Positions 1 to 6,875 of a DNA stretch of 10,882 nucleotides are shown in pieces. The notes under the pieces were generated by a model. It had not been told where the DNA came from and searched no databases. It saw only the letters and a program-made list of their open reading frames with translations. The DNA lies in contig CAYUCW010000062.1 of assembly GCA_964443435.1 (NCBI GenBank), positions 1 through 10,882 on the forward strand. Reading direction: 5' to 3'. Position 1 is the stretch's first letter. Each line of letters opens with the position of its first letter. Source of the DNA: Pseudaquidulcibacter sp964443435 (lineage in GTDB: Bacteria > Pseudomonadota > Alphaproteobacteria > Caulobacterales > Aquidulcibacteraceae). Made by a program: the position numbers and the translations under genes.

Positions 1-2
1 TA

Positions 3-1124
3 TTAATTCTGCAAGAGGACTGGGCTGTCGCCATGAAAACAACACCACACCTCATCATCCCACGTAAAATCTTCTTGATCCCAACGTGAAAGATTTGGGC
101 GCGATACTTTTATAAGGCGCTTATTTTCAAGCTCTACTTCATAAATTGACTCAGAGCCAAGATAGGAAATTTGCTTGATTGCGCCTTTGAATACATTACA
201 ATCTTCTGGGCAATCTTCCATAACTGGGCGTGGACCATCTTCAACATATTTAATTAAATCAATTTTTTCAGGGCGTACACCAACCCAAACTTTTTCACCG
301 GCCGCACCCGAAACCCCATGGTCGAAATAAACTTTTACACCTAATTCTTCGCAATCAACAATTGCTTGATTGGCATTATCAAGTTTTAAAACCCCTTCAA
401 ACATATTTACAGAGCCTATGAAATCGGCAACAAATCTATTGGCCGGGAATTCATAAAGTGATGAAGGGCTTGCGGTTTGCATAAGATTGCCTTTGTCCAT
501 AACCGCGCATCTATCCGCCATTGCAAGGGCTTCGTCTTGGTCATGGGTAACCATTATAAAGGTAACCCCAACTTTTTCTTGAAGTGCGGTTAATTCAAAG
601 CGCATTGCTTCGCGTAGTTTGGCGTCAAGTGCAGATAAAGGCTCATCAAGCAAAAGAACTTTTGGACGTTTTACAAGGGCGCGTGCAAGGGCAACCCTTT
701 GTCTTTGACCGCCTGACATTTGATCGGGCTTTCTTTGTGCCAAATGATCAAGCTTAACATCGGCAAGTGCACTCATAACCATGCCATATTGATCTGCTTT
801 TGGGATATTATCAAATTGTAAGCCATAGGCGACATTATCAAAAACGCTCATGTGCGGGAAAACTGCATAGGATTGGAAAACCGTATTTACTGGGCGCTTA
901 TTTGGCTGAATATTTGAAACATCAACCCCATCAAGGAAAATCTTACCTTCGGTTGGTACTTCAAACCCTGCTATCATTCTTAAAAGCGTAGTTTTGCCGC
1001 AACCTGATGGCCCAAGAAGCGCAAAAAATTCACCCTTCTTTATCTCAAGATTAATTTTATCAACAGCAAGCACTTTGCCATAAGCTTTAGTTACATTTTC
1101 AATCTTAATTATGGTGTCAGACAT
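3..1124 (-). CDS. Polyamine-type ABC transporter ATP-binding protein (PotA/PotG family)
   Basis: This 373-residue protein is the cytoplasmic ATPase that powers the importer formed with the two permeases and binding protein encoded just upstream. All ABC motifs are visible: Walker A GPSGCGKTT at 38-46, Q-loop Gln84, signature MSGGQ at 136-140 (Met replaces the usual Leu), Walker B ending in D160-E161, D-loop SALD at 164-167 and the switch His194. The region from about 240 to the end is the accessory TOBE/OB-like domain typical of PotA, PotG and FbpC-type ATPases, and the length is normal for them. The ATG shares one base with the stop of the preceding permease (TAATG), and a TGAGG Shine-Dalgarno lies about 7 nt upstream. 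It is the last gene of the operon visible here, with its stop codon 2 bases from the window edge. The family is certain; polyamine as substrate comes from context. Confidence 0.93.
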   Translation of the reverse strand: MSDTIIKIENVTKAYGKVLAVDKINLEIKKGEFFALLGPSGCGKTTLLRMIAGFEVPTEGKIFLDGVDVSNIQPNKRPVNTVFQSYAVFPHMSVFDNVAYGLQFDNIPKADQYGMVMSALADVKLDHLAQRKPDQMSGGQRQRVALARALVKRPKVLLLDEPLSALDAKLREAMRFELTALQEKVGVTFIMVTHDQDEALAMADRCAVMDKGNLMQTASPSSLYEFPANRFVADFIGSVNMFEGVLKLDNANQAIVDCEELGVKVYFDHGVSGAAGEKVWVGVRPEKIDLIKYVEDGPRPVMEDCPEDCNVFKGAIKQISYLGSESIYEVELENKRLIKVSRPNLSRWDQEDFTWDDEVWCCFHGDSPVLLQN

Positions 1125-1954
1125 TATTTTGCCTCAGGTTTGGGATTTTGAAATCGCATAGCAAGTGCGGTCGCAAGTACGGTAATAAGAATTATAAGCG
1201 TTGATGCCGCATTCACTTCTGGTGTCACAGAGAAACGAACCATTGAATAGACTTTTAATGGGAAAGTCACTGTGCCTGGGCCCGATGCAAAGAAAGTAAT
1301 AACGAAATCATCAAGGGAAAGTGTGAAAGCCAATAATGCACCGGCTATAATCCCTGGCATCATATGGGGCACAATAACATCCAAAAAGGCGCGCCATTGT
1401 GATGCACCTAAATCAAGTGCCGCGGATTCTAATTCCTTATTGAAATTTTCAAGCCGCGCACGAACAACTACGGCGACAAATGGAAAGGCAAATGTTATAT
1501 GGGCAATTATTATTTGCGAAAGATTAAGTGGCCAAATTAAATCATTAGGCCAATTTATTTTTGAAAAGAATAATAAAACCCCAACACCCATACAAATTTC
1601 CGGTACTACAATCGGAAGATTTACACCAGTTTCTAAAAAGCCTTTGAATGGAAACTTAAAGCGCCATAAAACAAACGCCAATAAAGTGCCAAGTATAACC
1701 GCAAAAATAGTGCATACTATAGCAATAATAAGGGAGTTTAATAAGGCTTCGGAAAGCGCGGCATTTTCAAAAACCTTGCCATACCATTTGAAAGTAAAAC
1801 CTTTCCAATCAACATTGCGCTTTGAATCATTAAAGCTAAAGGCAATAAGCACAAAAATTGGCGCATATAAAAATAAAAGTACAAAGCCAATCCAAGCTTT
1901 TAAACGAATGGATTTTAAATATTCTAGGGGTGCTCTTGGCGCTCTATTAAACAT
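1124..1954 (-). CDS. Polyamine-type ABC transporter permease (PotC/PotI family)
   Basis: This 276-residue inner-membrane permease pairs with the permease encoded immediately upstream to form the translocation channel. About six hydrophobic segments are visible, the first near residues 19-40 and the last near 243-265. The cytoplasmic EAA coupling loop that docks on the ATPase reads ESAALDLGASQWRAF, followed by a Pro-Gly turn. The downstream stretch LSLDDFVITFF is a recognisable hallmark of the PotC/PotI/YdcV branch. The basic N-terminus before the first membrane span, including RAPRAP, fits a cytoplasmic start. The start codon overlaps the upstream stop as TAATG, with a G-rich GTGGGG site as ribosome binding sequence; the gene in turn overlaps the ATPase gene by one base. 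A long plus-strand open frame crosses this gene but is a shadow. Confidence 0.92.
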   Translation of the reverse strand: MFNRAPRAPLEYLKSIRLKAWIGFVLLFLYAPIFVLIAFSFNDSKRNVDWKGFTFKWYGKVFENAALSEALLNSLIIAIVCTIFAVILGTLLAFVLWRFKFPFKGFLETGVNLPIVVPEICMGVGVLLFFSKINWPNDLIWPLNLSQIIIAHITFAFPFVAVVVRARLENFNKELESAALDLGASQWRAFLDVIVPHMMPGIIAGALLAFTLSLDDFVITFFASGPGTVTFPLKVYSMVRFSVTPEVNAASTLIILITVLATALAMRFQNPKPEAK

Positions 1955-2850
1955 TAGTGCCCCACATTTAGTTTGCCACCCTTTTTCTCATAATAAGAAC
2001 GAATGGCAAAGAATATTAAAGTTATATACATAAGTAAGAATGACAAAGCCGCGCCAAATGGCCAATCATTGGCACGTTTAAACTGCCGCTCAATAAGGCT
2101 TGCAATCATTAAATCATTCGGGCCGCCCATTAAATCTGGCGTTAAATATGAGCCCATTGCAGGGATGAAAGTAATTACAATCCCTGCGGCTATGCCTGGT
2201 AATGCGAGCGGCACCACAATTTTAAAAATGGTTTGTAAATGACCTGCACCTAAATCAAGGCTGGCTTCAATAAGGCTTCTATCAAGCCTATCAAGTGCGG
2301 CATAAAGCGGAAGCACCATAAATGGTAAATGCACATAAATAAGGCCAATAACTATGGCCGCTTTATTATATAAAAGTGGCATTGGCGTGAATTCACCTAG
2401 TGGCAGACCCATTGCAACCAAACCACCATGAAATACTTCAAAAATATTATTAATGACGCCTTCAGATCGCATAACCACAATAAGCGCATAAGTTCTTATT
2501 AATAGATTTGTCCAAAACGGAAGCATTATTAATAATAAAAGCCATGATTTTGCCTTTTCAGAGGCAAATGTCATGGCAAGGGCAATTGGAAAACCCATAA
2601 CCAGACAAGCAAATGTTGCAATAGAAGCAAGATATACACTCTGCCATAATACTTTTAATATTTCAGGCGAAAAGGCACGGGCATAATTTCTAAAAGTGCC
2701 CGTGATTTCAACAGTTATAGGGCCAGTATTCGTTCCGAATGAATAAAGCCAAACAAGCGTCATTGGAATAGCAAAAAAGACTATGAACCATAATGTGGGA
2801 ACAATCATGGTACCAAAGAAAAATCTTTTATTACTAGCCCAGCTTTGCAT
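1954..2850 (-). CDS. Polyamine-type ABC transporter permease (PotB/PotH family)
   Basis: This 298-residue inner-membrane permease is the first of the two channel subunits. A short basic N-terminus (SNKRFF) precedes the first membrane span, near residues 14-35, which has the FxxPMTLVWLYSF pattern seen at the start of PotB/PotH proteins. Roughly five further spans follow. The EAA loop EASLDLGAGHLQTIF with its trailing Pro-Gly sits near residues 196-218, and the GSYLTPDLMGG motif after it is characteristic of PotB/PotH. Its ATG overlaps the binding-protein stop by one base (TAATG), and a GGGCGGGA stretch just upstream is the likely ribosome site. Size, topology and motifs are ordinary for the family. 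The exact substrate cannot be read from a permease alone. Confidence 0.92.
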   Translation of the reverse strand: MQSWASNKRFFFGTMIVPTLWFIVFFAIPMTLVWLYSFGTNTGPITVEITGTFRNYARAFSPEILKVLWQSVYLASIATFACLVMGFPIALAMTFASEKAKSWLLLLIMLPFWTNLLIRTYALIVVMRSEGVINNIFEVFHGGLVAMGLPLGEFTPMPLLYNKAAIVIGLIYVHLPFMVLPLYAALDRLDRSLIEASLDLGAGHLQTIFKIVVPLALPGIAAGIVITFIPAMGSYLTPDLMGGPNDLMIASLIERQFKRANDWPFGAALSFLLMYITLIFFAIRSYYEKKGGKLNVGH

Positions 2851-3998
2851 TATCCCGCCCTTATTTGGGTCATTGCCTCTTCAATTGCTTTAGTATTTTC
2901 GATGCCCATATATTTTCCATATTCACACTTCGCAAGTAATTCTTGAGGCGGGAAAATTATCGTATTATTTTTATAGGCATCGTCCATAAGCGCTTTGGCG
3001 GCGGCATTTGGGGTTGGATACATGATTTGTTTATAGATGTCCGCGCCAACTTTGCCATCCATAAGATAATTTATAAATGCATGGGCATTATTCGGGCTTG
3101 GCGCACCTTTTGGAATACACATACAATCCGAATTTAATAATGAACCTTCTTTAGGAATAATAAAGTCCAAATCATCATCTTCGGCTTTGCTTTGGGCAAT
3201 ATCGCCATTATATTCAATAACAATATCAATTTCTTGCGAAGCCAATAATTCTTGACCATTATCTTCATGGAAAGTTTTAATATTGGCTTTTTGCTTTAAT
3301 AAAATTGCTTTTGCTTGTGCCAATAATTCAGGGCTAAAATCATTAACTGATTTACCAAGATATTTGAAAGTAAGTCTGAATAAATCAAGGCTTTCACCCA
3401 ATACGCTGATGCGGCCTTTATATTCATCGGAATCAAGGACAGCTTTCCATGAATCCGGCGCTACGCCATTTTTCATTGCCGATTTTCTATAGCCAATACC
3501 AAGCACAAGCCAAGTATATGGCATTGAATAAATACGGCCTTTATCATATTCGGCATCCATAAATTCTGGCAATAAATTTGCTTTATTAGGAAGCTTATTA
3601 TGGTCAAGCGGCATAAGAAGACCCGCTTCACCCATGCGGGTTACATATTCATTTGAAGGCATAATTACATCATACCCAGGATTTCCCGCACGGAATTTCG
3701 CGAATAATTCATCATTAGATGAGAATAATGACATTCCAACATCAATACCTGTAAGCTTTTTGAAATCAGACAAGGTATTTTCACCAATATAAGTATCCCA
3801 ATTATAGAAAGATAGTTTAGATCCTTCAGAACCTGGAATAGTTAAAGTTTTAGTATCAGTTTCTTTGGCACCGCCACATGCAGATAAGCTTATAGCCGCC
3901 GCAGTTGCGCCAAATGCCGCCATAAATGCACGCCTAGATCTTGGACTTGTTTTTAAGAATCTTGAGATTTCATCGTCTGATAATTTTATTTCTGACAT
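2850..3998 (-). CDS. Polyamine-type substrate-binding lipoprotein with Tat-type signal (PotD/PotF family)
   Basis: This 382-residue solute receptor should be anchored at the periplasmic side and deliver ligand to the two permeases. The N-terminus combines a twin-arginine motif (SRRAFM, residues 21-26) with a hydrophobic alanine-rich stretch and a lipobox LSAC ending at Cys41, so it looks like a Tat-exported lipoprotein. The mature part follows the PotD/PotF pattern: FYNWDTYIG (64-72), DVIMPSNEYV (110-119), YNGD (263-266), IPKEGSLL (281-288), DCMCIPKGA (291-299) and YPTPN (327-331). By-eye alignment with E. coli PotD keeps Trp67, Tyr70, an acidic pair Glu202/Asp205, Tyr263 (Trp in PotD), Asp291 and Tyr327. 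A pocket tryptophan appears replaced by Asn289 and a tyrosine by Glu117. A near-perfect ribosome site supports the ATG. Putrescine, spermidine or a related cation is likely; the exact ligand is open. Confidence 0.9.
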   Translation of the reverse strand: MSEIKLSDDEISRFLKTSPRSRRAFMAAFGATAAAISLSACGGAKETDTKTLTIPGSEGSKLSFYNWDTYIGENTLSDFKKLTGIDVGMSLFSSNDELFAKFRAGNPGYDVIMPSNEYVTRMGEAGLLMPLDHNKLPNKANLLPEFMDAEYDKGRIYSMPYTWLVLGIGYRKSAMKNGVAPDSWKAVLDSDEYKGRISVLGESLDLFRLTFKYLGKSVNDFSPELLAQAKAILLKQKANIKTFHEDNGQELLASQEIDIVIEYNGDIAQSKAEDDDLDFIIPKEGSLLNSDCMCIPKGAPSPNNAHAFINYLMDGKVGADIYKQIMYPTPNAAAKALMDDAYKNNTIIFPPQELLAKCEYGKYMGIENTKAIEEAMTQIRAG

Positions 3999-4002
3999 TA
4001 TA

Positions 4003-4010
4003 TCCTCCTA
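4003..4010 (-). promoter_or_regulatory. Strong Shine-Dalgarno of the binding-protein gene, overlapping the upstream stop codon
   Basis: On the minus strand the sequence reads TAGGAGGA, then four bases (TATA), then the ATG of the binding-protein gene. The TAG stop of the second synthetase gene is itself the first three bases of this site. It is the best match to the anti-Shine-Dalgarno in the window, which fits the need for more binding protein than membrane subunits. The overlap suggests translational coupling. Confidence 0.8.
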
Positions 4011-5399
4011 TGCATTACGGAAATACCAATCATAATCCTCAATTGGGATTATGGAATTATATCTATTCTGTTCAGTTTTTTTCACTATTGTAAACATTTT
4101 TTGGAAATATTCGCCAAAATATGTTGCAATTAGTGGGCATTTGCTAAATTTATCTAAGGATTCATACCAATTCATAGGCAAATCCACTGGTGACTTTTCT
4201 GGTTGGGAATACCCGTCTCCTGTCACTTTATCGCTTGGTTCAATTTTATTTTTAATTCCGTGATACGCACCGGCAAGCACAGCGGCAAGTCCAAGATATG
4301 GGCTTACGTCCGCGCCAGAAATTCTATGCTCAATGTGGCGGCTTTTTTCTTCGGCTGTGACCCTAAGGCCAACTGTGCGATTATTAATGCCCCAAGATGC
4401 AGAAACTGGTGCATATGAATTAGAAGTAAATCTTCGATATGAATTGGCATTGGGTGCGAAAATTGCCATTGATGAAGGCATTAATGCTTGCATGCCGCCT
4501 ATTGCATAGCGCATGATTTGATTGCCGTCTTCTTCGGTTCCCGCAAATAGGTTTTTGCCATTTTTATCCAAAATAGAAAGGTGTAAATGCTGTCCATTAC
4601 CCGCTAGACCTTGAAATGGTTTTGCCATAAATGAAGCCTCAAGCCCATGTTTTACCGCCGTACCTTTAACAAGCCTTTTATACATCATGGCTTCATCGGC
4701 AACTCTTAAGGGATCATCTCTATGATCTAGACCTATTTCCAGCTGCCCTGGTGCGAATTCGGAAATTGCGGCTTCGATTGGAAGATTTTGAAGCTCTGCC
4801 CCATTATATAAATCGCGCAGAAAATCCATGCAATCATCAAGCTCTCTAAGGCCATAAACTTCGGTGCCAATTGCGGTATGACCAGAAATATTAGATGCAG
4901 GAAGACTTGGTCTTTGACCTATTTGTCTTTGCGCTAATAAATAAAATTCAAGCTCACAAGCGACATCAGGATAGAGTTCTTCTTTGTGAAATAAGTCAAT
5001 TATTTGTTTAAGGATAAAGCGCGGATCAAGCTTGTTTGGCTCACCATCTAATTCATAAAGCGAAACTATACATTGCGCCGTATCATTGCCAAGCCATGGT
5101 GCGCGAACCAAAGTATTAGTCATTGGTTTGGCAAGCCTATCGGCGTCACCATCTTCCCACACAAGCCCCGTATCTTCGCAATCAGACCCCATTGTATCAA
5201 CAACAGTTATAGATCCCGGAAGATAGCGGCCGTGATTATAAACGCCAAGCAATTCATGTGGGCGAATGCGTTTGCCGCGCGGGACATTGGTAATTGAAGT
5301 ATAGATAATATCAATGAATTTAATATCTGGATTAGCGCTTAAGAATTTCTTAGCTTCATCAAGATTAGCAATGCCGGCAGTATGACCCAATTTATTCAA
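4008..5399 (-). CDS. Glutamine synthetase-like gamma-glutamylpolyamine synthetase, second copy (PuuA/SpuI-like)
   Basis: This 463-residue cytoplasmic enzyme belongs to the glutamine synthetase superfamily and probably ligates glutamate to an amine at the cost of ATP, the first step of the gamma-glutamyl polyamine route. Catalytic positions are intact: Glu149/Glu151 (ELE), Glu214 and Glu221 in SEFAPGQLE, His271 in GQHLHLS, Asn340-Arg341 and Arg346 in NRTVGLR, and Glu357/Arg359 in EHR. The C-terminus PIEDYDWYF is typical of PuuA-like proteins, and I do not see the NLY adenylylation motif of true GlnA. The start is TTG: an in-frame TAA lies 18 nt upstream, the first internal Met is at residue 70, and a modest AAGAGA site precedes the TTG. 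It lies 75 bp after the first synthetase and 9 bp before the binding protein. Putrescine is the default substrate, but another amine is possible. Confidence 0.88.
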   Translation of the reverse strand: MNKLGHTAGIANLDEAKKFLSANPDIKFIDIIYTSITNVPRGKRIRPHELLGVYNHGRYLPGSITVVDTMGSDCEDTGLVWEDGDADRLAKPMTNTLVRAPWLGNDTAQCIVSLYELDGEPNKLDPRFILKQIIDLFHKEELYPDVACELEFYLLAQRQIGQRPSLPASNISGHTAIGTEVYGLRELDDCMDFLRDLYNGAELQNLPIEAAISEFAPGQLEIGLDHRDDPLRVADEAMMYKRLVKGTAVKHGLEASFMAKPFQGLAGNGQHLHLSILDKNGKNLFAGTEEDGNQIMRYAIGGMQALMPSSMAIFAPNANSYRRFTSNSYAPVSASWGINNRTVGLRVTAEEKSRHIEHRISGADVSPYLGLAAVLAGAYHGIKNKIEPSDKVTGDGYSQPEKSPVDLPMNWYESLDKFSKCPLIATYFGEYFQKMFTIVKKTEQNRYNSIIPIEDYDWYFRNA

Positions 5400-5425
5400 A
5401 ATTATTCTCTTTTTTATTTATATTT

Positions 5426-5459
5426 AAAATAAAGCACACATTTTAAATTGTGCAAGCTT
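5426..5459 (-). terminator. Possible attenuator or intrinsic terminator hairpin between the two synthetase genes
   Basis: In the minus-strand transcript AAGC and GCACA (split by a two-base bulge) can pair with TGTGT and GCTT around an 8-base loop, giving nine pairs including one G-U, followed directly by TATTTT. The G-U pair is an A-C mismatch if read on the plus strand, so the structure favours the minus-strand RNA. It is the only sizeable gap inside the operon. The U-tract is imperfect and the stem is only moderately GC-rich, so it may reduce downstream transcription, protect an mRNA end, or do nothing. Confidence 0.4.
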
Positions 5460-5474
5460 ATTCTATGATTTCAA

Positions 5475-6866
5475 TTACACCTTAAGCAATAAATGCTCAC
5501 GCTCCCAAGCGCTCACGACCCCTTCGAAATGGTCAAGCTCTAAGTCTTTGACAGTATAAAAAATATTACAAAATTCTTCGCCAAGGATTTTCTTTAAAGG
5601 CTCACATGCTTTAAATCTATCCAAGGCCTCATCAAGTGTACGCGGTAAAGAGCGCGGTAAATGATAGGCCGATGATAATAAAGGCTCGGTTGGTTTAAGG
5701 CCAAGTTCCATTCCAACAAGGCCGCAAGCAAGTGAAGATGCAATTGCTAAATATGGATTGCAATCAGCGCCCGGAAGACGGTTTTCAACGCGCTTATTAT
5801 GCGCATCAGATAAAGGCACTCTTAGTCCGCAAGAGCGATTATCGCGCCCCCATTGCACATTAATTGGTGCATCAAAATGCGGACGCATACGTCTAAAGCT
5901 ATTGACGTTTGGCGCGAATAAAGGCGCGATTTCAGGTAAGAATTTTTGAAGCCCTGCAATATAGGATAAGAATTCTTTTGAATCTTCACCATTTTTCTTA
6001 GAAAAAATATTCTTGCCATTTTTATCAAGGATTGATTGGTGGATATGCATAGCCGATCCTGGCTGCTTATCCATTGGTTTTGCCATAAATGTTCCGTACA
6101 CGCCATGTTGTAAGGCAACTTGACGAAATATCCTTTTGAAGATTAAGACTTGGTCGGCAAGATGAATTGAATCGCCATGATTAAAATTCACTTCTAATTG
6201 CGCCGCCCCCGCCTCATGTATCATAGTATCAATATCAATGTCGGCAATTTCACAATATTCATAAACCTGCTCTATTAGGTCTTCATATTCATTAATGGCT
6301 TCAAGGCCATAAGGCTGTGACACGGTTTCCGCACGGCCCGAACGCCCAATCGGGGTTTCAAGTGGTAAATCGGGATCTATATTTCTTGCAGTTAAAAAGA
6401 ATTCAAGCTCTGGCGCGATAACAGGGGTAAGCCCTTTTTCTTCATAAAGGCTTAGAACATGTTTAAGAACTTGCCGTGGTGCAAGCATTATAGGTTCACC
6501 GCCACTTTTCAAAGCATCAGTAATTACAAATGCGGTGGGTGTGCGATAACCAGGTGCCACACGGATAGAAGAGGCATCAGGGCTTAAAACGCAGTCTGGG
6601 TCGCGCACTGAAAACTCACCATTTTCAAAATGGGGATAATCGCCCGTCATGGTCACGGTTAAAATTGAAGATGCAATTCTTAGGGTGCCGCTTCTTACGC
6701 CTTGCAAAAACTTATTTGCCGGGACAACCTTGCCCCTAATTATGCCATTCATATCAGGAAGCATAAGCTCAATCTCGGTCACGCCTTTTTGCGCAATCCA
6801 GTTTTTAAGCTTTAAATAGCTTTCTTCTAGTTCTTTTGTAAGTTCTTCAATTTTGTCATTTGCCAT
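5475..6866 (-). CDS. Glutamine synthetase-like gamma-glutamylpolyamine synthetase, first copy (PuuA/SpuI-like)
   Basis: This 463-residue cytoplasmic enzyme is the first of two glutamine synthetase relatives in the operon, predicted to form gamma-glutamyl-amines from glutamate, an amine and ATP. The N-terminal beta-grasp part carries MNGIIRGKVVP (39-49). The catalytic domain shows Glu153/Glu155 (ELE), Glu218 and Glu225 in HEAGAAQLE, His274 in MHIHQS, Asn343-Arg344 and Arg349 in NRSCGLR, and Glu361/Arg363 in ENRLPGADCNPYL. All known glutamine synthetase catalytic positions that I can align are kept. Although equal in length to the second copy, it differs in most non-catalytic residues, so the two look like old paralogs rather than a recent duplication. 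The ATG lies 9 bp after the aminotransferase stop, and TAAGG overlapping that stop supplies the ribosome site, suggesting coupled translation. Exact amine substrate unknown. Confidence 0.88.
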   Translation of the reverse strand: MANDKIEELTKELEESYLKLKNWIAQKGVTEIELMLPDMNGIIRGKVVPANKFLQGVRSGTLRIASSILTVTMTGDYPHFENGEFSVRDPDCVLSPDASSIRVAPGYRTPTAFVITDALKSGGEPIMLAPRQVLKHVLSLYEEKGLTPVIAPELEFFLTARNIDPDLPLETPIGRSGRAETVSQPYGLEAINEYEDLIEQVYEYCEIADIDIDTMIHEAGAAQLEVNFNHGDSIHLADQVLIFKRIFRQVALQHGVYGTFMAKPMDKQPGSAMHIHQSILDKNGKNIFSKKNGEDSKEFLSYIAGLQKFLPEIAPLFAPNVNSFRRMRPHFDAPINVQWGRDNRSCGLRVPLSDAHNKRVENRLPGADCNPYLAIASSLACGLVGMELGLKPTEPLLSSAYHLPRSLPRTLDEALDRFKACEPLKKILGEEFCNIFYTVKDLELDHFEGVVSAWEREHLLLKV

Positions 6867-6875
6867 TTTAAGACC

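Noticed and set aside
1272..2033. 253-codon plus-strand open frame antisense to the permease genes
   Set aside because: It mirrors a real gene with full membrane and EAA-loop motifs. Its translation is Lys/Ser/Thr/Ile-rich with no recognisable domain, typical of an antisense shadow in a biased genome.
5822..6118. 98-codon minus-strand frame inside the first synthetase
   Set aside because: It overlaps the catalytic core of the synthetase in another frame, and the main frame is intact on both sides, so it is neither a frameshift nor a separate gene.
4008..6866. Housekeeping glutamine synthetase (glnA) for one or both synthetases
   Set aside because: I do not see the NLY adenylylation motif. 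The C-termini and the context with a polyamine-type transporter match the PuuA/SpuI-like branch.
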